From Septoria linicola (lineage: Eukaryota; Ascomycota; Dothideomycetes; Mycosphaerellales; Mycosphaerellaceae): 64,000 nt of DNA. The DNA lies in assembly GCA_024114885.1 (NCBI GenBank), contig CP099422.1, forward strand, positions 1,860,001-1,924,000. The letters are read 5' to 3'. Shown here in pieces: positions 23,642-34,120 of the stretch. Under the pieces are notes generated by a model, which saw only the letters and a program-made list of their open reading frames with translations, made no database searches and was not told the origin of the DNA. Made by a program: the position numbers and the translations under genes. How positions within the stretch are numbered: the stretch's first letter is position 1; every line of letters begins with the position of its first letter.

Positions 23642-24768
23642 ATGGCCAATCATGTCACCAGTGGAAGAGGTAAAAGCTGGCACAACCATCTCACAATCGA
23701 TCTCTTCGCCCACGTTCTTGCAAACAGCATCTTCCACCCATTCATTGCTTGGCTTATCCCGCTATGTCTGCGATCACTGCAAGCACCGTACGAGAGCACA
23801 GAATTTATAGCATCCTGCGGATATGCCGGAGTCGTAACTCTTTTCTGGATCCTGTCCGTCATCAACAAGCGTTTTGCGTATGGCCTTCCAAGAACAATTG
23901 ACTGGGATGACGAAGTAGTTGTCATCACGGGCGGAGCCAACGGTCTCGGCAAGATCATCGCTCAGACATATGGCATGAGGGGAGCAAGTGTTGCAGTGCT
24001 CGATATTGTAGAACCCGAGAAAGAGAGCGAAGGTCTTGCAGGTGTGAAGTACTACCACTGCGATATAGGCAATGCAGATGCCGTTGCCAAGGCCGCTGCT
24101 GCAATTCAGGAAGATGTATGTCCAACCCCATATCAGCACATGGCACAAGCTAACAAGAGTTACAGCTCAATACACCCACAATCCTGATCAACAACGCCGG
24201 AATCGTGAACGGCAAAGCCATCTGGGACCTGACCGAAAAAGACGTACAACGAAACATGAACGTCAACCTCATTTCCCACTTCAACACCATTCGCACATTC
24301 CTGCCAGGCATGCTAGCATCAGACACTGGAGGGACCATAGTCACTGTAGCATCCGTCCTAGGCAAGCTCGGCGCTGGCAATTTATCTGACTATTGTGCTG
24401 CCAAGGCTGGTCTCATCGCCATGCACACTTCGCTACGGTCAGATCTGTCGTCTCTGAGTGCTCCGGAGGGCGCGAGAGATATACGTACAGTACTCGTCAC
24501 GCCCGGACAGCTCTCCACACAACTTTTTGCAGATCTCGAGACGCCATCGAATTTCTTCGGTCCAGTTGTGGAGACGGTGGAGCTTGCGAAAGCAATCGTA
24601 CAGAAGATTGATGCCGGTGAGAGTGGTGAAGTCAGCTTGCCATTCTATACGCGCTGGATTGAGTGGAACCATGTCCTTCCCGCCACTGCTCAGAAAGTGC
24701 TACGCCTTATCAGCGGCATCGACCGAGCAATGGGCATGGCCAACACGCGAGCAGCGAAGAAGAAATAA
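23642..24768 (+). CDS. Membrane short-chain dehydrogenase/reductase (17beta-HSD11/RDH10-like)
   Basis: Two exons, 23642-24115 and 24166-24768, with a 50-nt intron (GTATGT...TACAG) in phase 0; 358 residues. Hydrophobic stretches at about 20-50 and 60-75 suggest N-terminal membrane anchoring. Classical SDR motifs follow: the nucleotide-binding TGGANGLG at about 95-102, NNAG at 167-170, and the catalytic YCAAK at about 234-238 with a preceding Ser in TVASVLGK. The basic tail ARAAKKK resembles lipid-droplet/ER SDR16C-type enzymes, which oxidise or reduce retinoid, steroid or lipid alcohols. The substrate here is unknown. It converges with the long MFS gene, with only 70 bp between stops. Confidence 0.9.
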
Positions 24769-24838
24769 ATCCATGACGAGAATTGCCGAATTGCGACTTA
24801 GATTTCCAGGTTACTATGCCGCACTTCTTCGCTGCATC

Positions 24839-27800
24839 TCAGTCCTTGATCAGCTTATTCAGCTTCCGAATTTCCGTCCAACGCGACCAACTTCCCATCT
24901 CGAGCAGATTCATGCGCCTCATCTTGCCAGACGGTTTCCCAATTATCACGGCCTTCCACTCGGGATCGTCTCGACTCGGATCCCAATCTTTGCTCCCACG
25001 CCTGGTTCCCATCGTGAAGTTCGGAATGACTTGGACATCCTTCCAGCGCCATGATACGACCAGTAGCATGACTGTGACGCCCAGAAGTATGGCTGCCACG
25101 ACTGAAGTGGCCGTTTGTGCGCCGTAGTTATCGGTGATCCTTCCAGCTGCGACTGTTGCACCCGCTGCCAGGAAAAAGCCCAGCGATTGTGCTGCGAACC
25201 ATCCTGCACACACTCGTGGGAAGCATGAATAGTTGGTGCGGCGCTTCTTGGCGATCGCCGACATCGATTGCACGCGATGAAGCGTGTTGACCCCAGGCTG
25301 CAGGTCACAGGTGTCAAAGGTCTCCATGATGAGCCCCACGCACTCTGCAGTGCCAAGATCCGCAAGAAACCCTACCATACCGGCGAAGACAACGGCGGCG
25401 CTCCAGTGCAGAGGTGGTCCAGAACTCGACAAACAGAAAGCTAAGCCAGCGAAAGGTAGCAACAACGTGAATATCGTTCTCCGAAGAAGGTGAGAGGTCC
25501 AGACAACTCGTCGTTGCATAGTCATACTGTCTGTCCGCACCGGAGTGACGCGAGAGCGACTGAATGTCGAAGCTTTTGCCAGAGGCATGGCCAGGGCAGC
25601 GCCGACCGGAACAGACAATGCAGCAATCCCCACCCAGTGGGAGGGCCAGCTGTAATTGCGCGACAACAGAGCACCAAGCAGCTGCATACGTCAGCCCATG
25701 CCTATCTTTGCGGGAACTGCATCGCTTACCAAGATGACAAGTGTGAGCTGAGCTTGTATCCAGCCCAGATATAGCATTAGGACCAGAAATCCAGACTGAC
25801 AGACCATGCGTTTGGTGAGCACGAGGCCAGCCCAGACTTCTTCATACCACCACTTTGGTCCGTCGTTCGAAATGTGCAGCTTGACCTCGGCTCGTGCAAT
25901 GCGGCGCTTGACTCGTTTGGTGTCTTGAGTCTCGAAGAATTGATGGAAGAACTTTCGGTGCTCCGATTGCCTGGTTTCTGGAGCGATCATGTTGATGAGT
26001 AGGAAGAAAGTCAACAGTATGATGCTGATCCAGAAACCCCAGCTAGGATTAAGCTTCGAGATAATGCAAGCCCCTGCAAAAAAGCCAATTGAAAGCGAGC
26101 TACTGAAACAAAACGTCCACAGCCCTAGCCAGACTCCAATACCATTTCCTTGCCGACGGACATCGTCGTAGGCCACAACCTCTTGATGTGGCCGATCTGA
26201 CATTAGGGACGCTCCCTAGAGGTCCCATAGGGTGGGCAGAAAATTGACGTTGGCGAAGCCTAGAGCAAATCCAGTCAACGCACGTGGTAGTAGTAGTCCC
26301 ACTTTGTAGAGCATGGCTGAGCCATGAGGGCTCTGAACGATCATTGCTTGGGGAATCTGTAACGGTAACATGATACCAAACGCGATGAGCGTGTATGGAC
26401 GGCGTCCGTGAAGCAGTGGCAGTGGCCAGAAGATCAAGGTGCTCAGACCGAGACCTATAAATAGTCTGCATACATTAGCAAGCGTCGGCTGTCATGGATG
26501 TCACGCAACTTACAACATGTTTCCAAATATGACCCAATGTGTGTCATCTTCGAGTTGGTACTGGATCCTTGGTACTTCTCCGGCCTGTGGGAGCACATTA
26601 GTGAGGGTGTCAGAACGAAAGGCAATGAACTTACGTAGATACCAGCGATGAGCCCTACGAATATAGTGTTGAGGCACGCAATGAAGGACGTCAGCCGTTT
26701 GCGCCGTATGTTCCATTCTCGCGCTACCGGCTGAAGCTTGTGATACCTTCTCAGGTAGTTGTCCTCTCCCTCCTTGACACTAATGTGATTCACACGTGGA
26801 TTCTTTAAACTGAGATCACTGTTACACATCAGCATAGCCGCCACCTGCACCGCACTGAGCAGAACTTACACTGCATCAGAATCGCTGGTCGCCGACTCCT
26901 TGCGATCCTGGCCTCCGGGATTACGGTCCGTTGATTGCAAGAGTTGAGACGGATGTCCAGGCTCAGCTGACACGTTGTCTGGCAATGAGTGTGAATGCCT
27001 AGGCGCCGATGGAGCAGTATCGACAGATCGCAGACCGGCAGCTGGGGTCAACTTCGCTCTTCGGAGCGGTCTACATGGCATGCATGATGCGACACGCTCC
27101 AGATTGTGCTGTGCGTGAGCTCTCTGCACTCTGCCATGTTTACCAGGCTGGGCGTGATGGCTCGGATCTGCTATCACGGGCACGACTGGCAGTGTGTCGG
27201 GTGCGAAGATAACGCTGTGTCGTATTCCTGGCTGTGTTGCTACTGATTCCCCGTGGTCGCCATAGTACGTAGCTGCGCCACCGTACTTTGTTCGCTCGAA
27301 AGATCCTGCTGAACACCTCCGTTGCTTTGCCGTTCGCGAGTAGGCGAAATCTCGCACTACTGAGTCGGCCGAGCGTGGGTGGTACAGTCGAGGAGGTGTT
27401 CTCGACATTGATTGCTCTGTCGAAGATGTGGCGCTCAGTCCGGCATCATCCTTGATAGCAGAATACTTCGCAGCGACCACATGTTGAGTATTGTGCAAGC
27501 GTACAACGGCATCTCCAGCGTTGTGGTGATGCGCCACGGCGTGCTTTGTTGTCCCCGGCAGCTTGTAAAAAGATGACTGCACAGAAGCAAGGTTCAGCGG
27601 CAGCACAGTCGCGATTTCTCGATCCGCGGGTACTAAGGTGGTAGTAGATGGTCCGGAAAGATCTTTCACAGGCTTACGCCCTTGCCTAATCCTCGTCGCT
27701 ACTTTTGCCACAGGTACACTTCCTCGTGGACTTTGCGAAGAAGAGCTAGTAAACTCGTGTAAATCTTGTGGCAGAACAGTCTTTGAAGTTGTCTGTAGAA

Positions 27801-28548
27801 ACGCTAGATGTACACGCTTTGCTGGCAGCTCCTTTCGAACAGTCGATCTTCGACGAACCTCTGGTGTCGTTTCACGAGCTGTCCGTCTGCCGGCCGGTGC
27901 AGGTGTTGCAGTGTGAGAGATGGTCGGACGATAGGGATTCGGGTTGGGCTTGGGTCTTGTGGTACCTCTGCTTACTGGCTCTCGCGACGAGGCAGCTGCA
28001 TTATTCTCGTCGCGATGTGTTGATCTCTGCGTCAGACCAGGAACGGGACTCTCGATGGGCCTGATGAGCCGCTCGTAGGATGCAGGATCCTTCTTTGGAA
28101 AACCTTTAGGAAGCGAATCGTGGTCACTCAATGTAGATGGGCTACTGTACTCAGAGGAGGCGTACGAAGGCAAGACTTCGCTCGTAGCAGCCGCCTTGCC
28201 AACGATCGGACTCGATCTCAGCCCGAGAGGCTGTTGTGAGCTCTGCGAGTGGGATCGGACATTCGGTGGCCCAGTGGCCTCCCTGATTTCAGGCGTGGAT
28301 CCTGTGGGACGATATCGCGGGTCGTCACTCAGTAATGCGGACGGGATGTACTGAAACGTGGTAGAGTCTGGCTGCCCACGCGTTTGCCCACTAGTCTGCG
28401 GTTGTATCAACCGCTCTGCATCCACAGGACCGACTCTTGCTGTATCAAGCCATGGCAACTTCTTCCTGAAGGGCAGTGTGGTCTGTGGCACAGTCGTCCT
28501 GGGCAATTGTTCGACTTTCTGGTCTTCCACTTCTGGCGTGTGTGCCAT
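24839..28548 (-). pseudogene. MFS transporter with long N-terminal extension, interrupted by one in-frame stop
   Basis: Five exons on the minus strand: 28548-26870, 26818-26635, 26584-26514, 26465-25730 and 25681-24839. Introns are 48-51 nt with GTAAG donors, and all phases close to give 1,171 codons. Codon 728 is TAG (26216-26218), between PTLWDL and GASLMSDRPHQE, a conserved cytosolic loop of this DHA1-like group. The first ~560 residues are disordered and Ser/Pro/Arg-rich; the transporter begins near residue 563 with the conserved block HISVKEGEDNYLRRYHKLQP. Either this is a recent pseudogene, or there is a base error, since the rest of the frame is intact. The 5' exon could be a separate gene model, but splicing 26870|26818 is clean and keeps the frame. 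The substrate is unknown. Confidence 0.72.
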
Positions 28549-29070
28549 GCTGCTATAGTTCTTCCGCGATTCGTCCGTGCTGTGAGGGCGGGGAAGGAGC
28601 CCGTAGTCTCAATGGCTGCAGTCCCGTGTTGAGCTGACACCAGTCTAGAGAAGAGAAGGCCTGCTCTCTGCCATCAGGAGCCAGACGAGAGCTTAGATGT
28701 TGAGGTCGTCGGCGTGGTCGAAAGTTCAGTTGACAGGGCACGTTATGAGGAGTGAGCAGGAGGCAAGCAAGTAGTGATCGTGCAGCCTTCGAACACTGTG
28801 TAGGTTAGGATATGCTGTTTGGGACGATGTCGAGAATGATGAGGAAGATGGTCTTGTTGAGTAATTGACTTTCGAGTGTCGATCGAAGTAGAAAGCAGTT
28901 ACGTACGATGCTCCTACCTGTTGCTGGCTGCCTTCCACTTTATCACGTGCTACTGCTTAAGCAGCTGATGAGAGCACAGACAGAGTTTGTTTTCCAACGA
29001 TAGAGCTCAAGCCCGATGGCGCGGACTAGGGCTGCGCCGCCAGAGAAACGCACCATGCCACATCGCTGTG
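28549..29070. other. Intergenic: MFS promoter side and 3' flank of the amidase gene
   Basis: Both flanking genes are on the minus strand, so this 520-bp gap holds the 5' region of the MFS gene and the 3' UTR of the amidase gene. There is no supported coding frame. Confidence 0.5.
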
Positions 29071-29961
29071 CTACTCTTCGGAGCGGAACTTATCGCTTAC
29101 ATCAACATACACATCAAAGCGGCGCTGTGTGTAAATTGGAATACCCTTCCGCGACTCAATCAGCGTGTCATTGTCCAGATCAGCATACGTGATGCCTTCG
29201 TGCTCGTCCAGCTCAGACTGAATGGACGCATTCGGATTGACAACCATCGAGTGTCCCCAGGCATTGTACTCAGCTTGCATATCACGTGCAGGACTGCAAA
29301 GCCCGACATAGATTTGGTTGTCCATAGCTCTCGCGCGCGCTTGCAATTCCCAGTGCATGGCACCGGTGGTGAGGTTGAAAGCACCTGGGTAGAGCAACAA
29401 GAAGGCGTCCTTGCGCGCGCCTATCATGGCTAGCTCGGGAAAGCGTATGTCATAACATATCGCCACTGCAATCTTGCCATAATCTGGCAGATCGATGAGT
29501 GTCACTTTGTTGCCTGGCGAAAGAACCTCGCTCTCGTGGAAGGAGATCTTTCCAGGAATGTCGATATCGAACAGATGCACCTTGCGGTGTGTGCCAATCA
29601 ATTTGCCACTTGGATCAAAGGTCAAAGAAGTGTTGTAGTACTTTTTCGTCTCCTCCCAGTACTCTGGTATGCTGCCGCCGACCAGATATGCTTTGGACTC
29701 TTTCGCGAGCTCGGATAACGCGTGGAAGGAAGGTGCTTGCTCCTTGGTGGGTGGCGAAGGCAAGAGCGTTTCTGCGTACTTTGGAAAGTGCTTGGTCCCG
29801 TATGGACTATTGAAGCACTCTGGGAGGACGACCAGGTTGGCACCTTTGGACGTGGCCTCTAGCACTTCGGTGCGAGCTCGAGCAAGATTGGCAGCTTTGT
29901 CTGCGCCAGTTGCAAGCTGCACCAGCGCTAGCTTGAGCGGTTTCTGCAGGAGTTTCGACAT
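29071..29961 (-). CDS. NIT3: Omega-amidase / Nit2-Nit3 family nitrilase-superfamily hydrolase
   Basis: Single exon, 296 residues from the ATG at 29961. The carbon-nitrogen hydrolase catalytic triad is visible: Glu48 in PECFN, Lys127 in HRKVHLFD and Cys169 in ICYDIRFPE. The sequence matches the Nit2/yeast Nit3 group, which hydrolyses alpha-ketoglutaramate and ketosuccinamate in the cytosol or mitochondrion, a metabolite-repair step for glutamine and asparagine transamination products (family knowledge). An upstream in-frame ATG at 30054 would add 31 residues (TNLGGLEERWSFQ...) that could serve as a weak mitochondrial presequence; the downstream start fits family length best. It is divergent from the Kes1-like gene. 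No defects are seen. The family assignment is firmer than the exact substrate. Confidence 0.93.
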   Translation of the reverse strand: MSKLLQKPLKLALVQLATGADKAANLARARTEVLEATSKGANLVVLPECFNSPYGTKHFPKYAETLLPSPPTKEQAPSFHALSELAKESKAYLVGGSIPEYWEETKKYYNTSLTFDPSGKLIGTHRKVHLFDIDIPGKISFHESEVLSPGNKVTLIDLPDYGKIAVAICYDIRFPELAMIGARKDAFLLLYPGAFNLTTGAMHWELQARARAMDNQIYVGLCSPARDMQAEYNAWGHSMVVNPNASIQSELDEHEGITYADLDNDTLIESRKGIPIYTQRRFDVYVDVSDKFRSEE

Positions 29962-30583
29962 TGCTGAGACTTCAATATCCGGTGTCAGAAAAGTGAGGAA
30001 CAGCTCTCGATGCTGAAAGCTCCATCTCTCTTCCAATCCGCCAAGATTCGTCACACTTCACCTCACCGATAGGGCGTCGATAGGCCAAGTCTAGCAGCTG
30101 TGACCGATCATGTAATTGATCGCATCAGTACTGCGATGAAGCGCATCTGTGTACACAAGACTACACGGCCATGATCGAGTAAAAGGACACTGTGTAGAAT
30201 CTGCCGGTCGTGCACAACGCGTCACGGGTATCCATGTGCACTTGGCGCGTTTCAGCCGTGTCAGTCGGCAAGCTGTACTGCCAGCTTCATTCCATATTCT
30301 TCGTGTCTTCGCATCGGCTTACTATGTTGCTTCTGGCGAGCATGCTTATGGCCACAGTGTGCAATGGCTAGTATAGATACAATACGTCGCGTGCAGAAGT
30401 AATGCCCAGCAGATATCGACTACGTCATGCAGGCTTCCTTTCCAAGATGTTCTCTGGGCACAGCCGACCTGCATTCGCGTCGCTGAAGACTGATCACAGA
30501 GAGCACAGCCAGCCTCGAGGCCCGAGAGCACACTCTCCGACCACTTCTAACATTGCCTTGAGCTGCAGCGCGCATCAACAATC
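29962..30583. promoter_or_regulatory. Divergent promoter region (amidase / Kes1-like)
   Basis: About 620 bp separates two divergent start codons. It includes TGTGTACACA-like and CACGCG-like short motifs near 30148-30230, but none can be assigned to a regulator. No gene is seen. Confidence 0.4.
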
Positions 30584-32088
30584 ATGGCCGACACGGGAGA
30601 GCAGCAAAGCAGTCTCAAGCAGTTTCTAGCCGTAGGTAGAGATCAATGGATGCTACCTTACCATAACTGACAATCTGTAGTCTATAGCCACAATCAAGGG
30701 AGATCTATCCACAATCACAGCTCCTCCCTTTGTTTTGGCGAACAAGTCTACGACCGAATTCCCTCGATATTGGATTGAACAGCCAGAACTCTTCACTGCG
30801 CCTGCTCATGAGCAGGACCCTGCAAAACGAATCCTTGCAGTCTTGAAGTGGTTTCTGGCAAGTTTGAAATCTCAGCAGTACGCTGGCCGACAGCCCAATG
30901 AAGGCGTGAAGAAGCCGTTGAATGCTTTCCTTGGCGAAGTGTTCATAGGCGACTGTGGTCCTGAAGATGACGAAACTCATCTGATCTCGGAGCAAGTCAG
31001 CCATCATCCACCCGTCACAGCATGCTACCTGTGGAACGACAAACATGGAGTTCGAGCAGAAGGCTATACGCGACAGGTGAGTGGAGACCGGAAGCACGCT
31101 TTTCTCCTCCCATCGCGCTGACATACAGCTAGGACATTCGCTTTACTGGTACAGTGAACATCACACAAATCGGCCATGCCATTCTGCATCTTGATGAGTT
31201 CAATGAGGACTATCTCATACCTTTACCAAATGTGAAGGTACAAGGCATCCTCACTGGTAGCCCATATCCAGAACTTCAAGGGTCGCATTCTGTAGTGTCA
31301 TCAAGTGGCTACACAGCCGTGATCGATTTCAGTGGAAAAAGAATGCTTGGATTCGCCGGAGAAAAGAATCACATGCACGCCTCCGTATATGCTCCCGAGG
31401 ATAACAAGCATAAGGAGGCAATATACGAGGTCGAGGTATGGGACGTGACCAGACCATGACAGTGTCTATGACAACCACTGACTCATCTTTTCGTTCTAGG
31501 GCAACTGGTCGGAGCAATTCGAAATCAAGGACAAGTCTGGAAGTGTGATCGACAGCTACAGTGTGGTCTCTGCCAACACAACGGAGTTCCGCACGCTCCC
31601 TCTAGATAGGCAAGATCCGTGGGAGTCGCGCAAAGCCTGGTACGTAAATCGATTGCCAGAAGGCATCCGTCCCCACCTCGATGTCTCTGCTTGATATGCC
31701 GATGCTGTGGCACTTTGTGCTCAGCTCGATGCACCAACAATGCGGATACACAGGACATCACTTAGACACCGCTGACCTTCTACCTTTTACTTTTAGGCAG
31801 GGAGTCATCTCGGCCATCAAGGCAGGTAACATGCAAGGTGTGGCCGACGCTAAGAACAAACTCGAGAGCGCGCAGAGAGAGCTTCGGAAACGATCTGGTT
31901 CTGATGAGGCATCGTGGGAAGCGTTGTTCTTCAAGAAGGAGGCCGAGCATCCCGTTGCCGAGAGACTGTTGTCTGAGGTGGGGGAAATCCTGGATGTCGA
32001 GCGCACGATCGGTGTGTGGAGGTTCAACCCTTCGGCTGCCAACAATCTGAAGCGGCCATGGAGAGGCGAGCTGACTCCATATGGATGA
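30584..32088 (+). CDS. KES1: Oxysterol-binding protein family sterol/PI4P transfer protein (Kes1/Osh4-like)
   Basis: Five exons: 30584-30631, 30681-31076, 31133-31435, 31500-31639 and 31797-32088. Introns are 49, 56, 64 and 157 nt, all GT-AG, and the frame closes at 392 residues. The OSBP signature EQVSHHPP is at about 120-127. A lid-like N-terminus (LKQFLASIATIKGDLSTITA) and the lipid-tunnel core follow, with the conserved end KAWQGV...WRFNPS. There is no PH domain or FFAT motif, as in the short Osh4/Kes1 class, which exchanges ergosterol for PI4P between ER and trans-Golgi membranes. The first exon of only 16 codons was placed by its good ATG context and by the lid helix reading on into exon 2. 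Confidence 0.94.
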
Positions 32089-34120
32089 TGTGGCACGGTC
32101 GGCAGTCGCCATAGGATAAGATGCGCATCTCCTGGCTGAACAGCCGTTCGAGACATGGCGTCCTGAGCGCACTATTGTCAAATTGAGTGATAGCTCACTT
32201 CTTCAGGCCCGTCCTTCCCACACTAGCGACTACCGCAGTGAAGCCTATGGGAGCATTTTCTAGCTGCATCAAGCACATGTGTCGATGATAAGCTCTGACT
32301 GGACACAGTAGAAGAGACAGTGATCACGTCTTTATCGCCGATAAGATGCTGATATGCGCCTAACGAACGGAGTGTTGTCCACTCGGTCGGCTCCTGCGAA
32401 TGACTCCCTGTCGCCGATCAAGTGCAGACAACTGTTTTAGGCCCGGCCAAGGAAACCGGCGGCATCCATTCGGGCGCATTTTCGATAGTATCGAACATCC
32501 CAGGCAATGACAACATTCGTCGATACGAAAGCCGAGTCAAACTTGATATCGGCGACGCATCGGCAACGGCGTACTTTGTGGAACGCAGATTCGGTGCCCC
32601 ATCAAGACGCGTCGTTTGAGCTTGGCAAATGCATGTGCAGCGGAGTGCCGCGCGGGACGATGTGATTGATCGTCATCAGGCTGGCCCAAGCGACCAGGAT
32701 CTACCCTGGTCGCTACGTCCAATTGCACAATTCGACTTCAGGACCTTTTCAAAATCGTCAATGGACGTAAATAATGTGGCGCCCGCGAGGCCGGACGTTT
32801 CCTTTTGATAATGGTCGCGCATGCTTCACGACAGCTGACGACGATACAGACCAGGCACCTCGGGTTGCTCTAAATTTACATCGAACAATGTCTACGCGTC
32901 TGTGTCTGGAGCACTCAATGCGCGCCAAGTTCTGTCGTTTGAGGTTGAAAATACTGCTTCCGCGAAACCTCTGATGCTCCTGGATCCTGCACTAACTAGC
33001 ACTGTTACACGACACTGATCCCGCTGGCCGCAACCCGCGGAGCAGCAAACATGAATGGAGAAGCGGATACATTCGAATCCCAACATTCAGCAGACTGCAT
33101 ATAACTATCAAACATCATATGCCCTGTTTCAGATGTACACCCCGAGCATCTTGAATGTGTACCTTACAGCCCAGTCTAGATGCATTGGGACTGTGGCACT
33201 GTCGCTTGCAGCCATACGGCTGCTTTGCGACTGACGACACGGACAGCCGCCTCGAACATTGGTTTCTGTGGCGTCACTTCATCTATCATCCGTGACCTAC
33301 TATGAAAAGAACATGATGAATCCGTTGAGTGGCTGTTCTCCAAGCGACGATTAGCATAGGAGACAGCCCGGTCAATTCTCGTCTGTGATCCGCAAAGATG
33401 TGCTTCATCGACTTCAATCCGAACATGAACCGTCCACATCAAGACGTCGAGCTCCGCAACTGTATGAGCAGTATTGGATGAAGCAAATTCAAGCAAGATT
33501 GCAGAAGAGATGCCGAACCCACACTTGTGGGTCGACAGCAGACCAGGGTATGTCACTGCATGTTCTCAGATACATTAGCCTCACGGGCCCACTATATGGC
33601 TTTGCATACTTGGTGGTCCGGATAGTGGCTTTGCTAGCCTTGCGAAACTGGAGGCGCACAGCATTCGAGTTGTGCGTCGATGTCAAGTCATGGAAGTGTT
33701 TGATCGTTTGGGCTGAGTGTCTCCGTTCCGCTCCTCTGTTTGCCATGGGCTTGGGTTTTGCTGAGGCGCCGCCGACATGGTGATACTATGGTCGAGGCAA
33801 GGCGCATTGCCCTGATCATTCGATGGTCGAGGCCATTGATAGATAGGCGTTTGTTCATGACTCCGCTGCTCTCTGCCACTACCGTGCTGATCCACATTCT
33901 ACTATCTCTCGTTTAGACCCATACTTTGTCTCGCGCTTTGGCCGCATTGTCCCCTTGTGGGCCACTTTAGATAGGGCGATGGCCACGCTGTCGACGATAG
34001 ATGATCTTTCGATGTGCCTCAGCTACCTCTCACAACCGTTGACATCTAACCTGTAATCGCTCGTTGTGCAGGTTATGTTTTGTCCTTTCACTCGTTGCAA
34101 GGCATACCCATTCGCTCAAG
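32089..34120. other. 2-kb intergenic region, no supported gene
   Basis: Short frames on both strands lack homologous motifs, intron logic or codon bias. One AT-balanced stretch contains CATTCGAATCCC near 33068, which superficially resembles a tRNA B box but has no partner A box or cloverleaf. It is probably the promoter of the NRPS-like gene plus spacer. Composition is ordinary, with no RIP. Confidence 0.5.

Noticed and set aside
26216..26221. Frameshift in the long MFS gene
   Set aside because: Careful re-reading of the reverse complement showed the two parts are in the same frame; the lesion is a single in-frame TAG, not an indel.
33040..33085. Possible tRNA (CATTCGAATCCC resembles a B box)
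   Set aside because: No A box at the right distance and no acceptor-stem complementarity could be found.
33385..33783. 132-codon plus-strand frame in the 2-kb gap
   Set aside because: No family motif, no supporting introns, and overlapping frames of similar length on the other strand; looks like chance.
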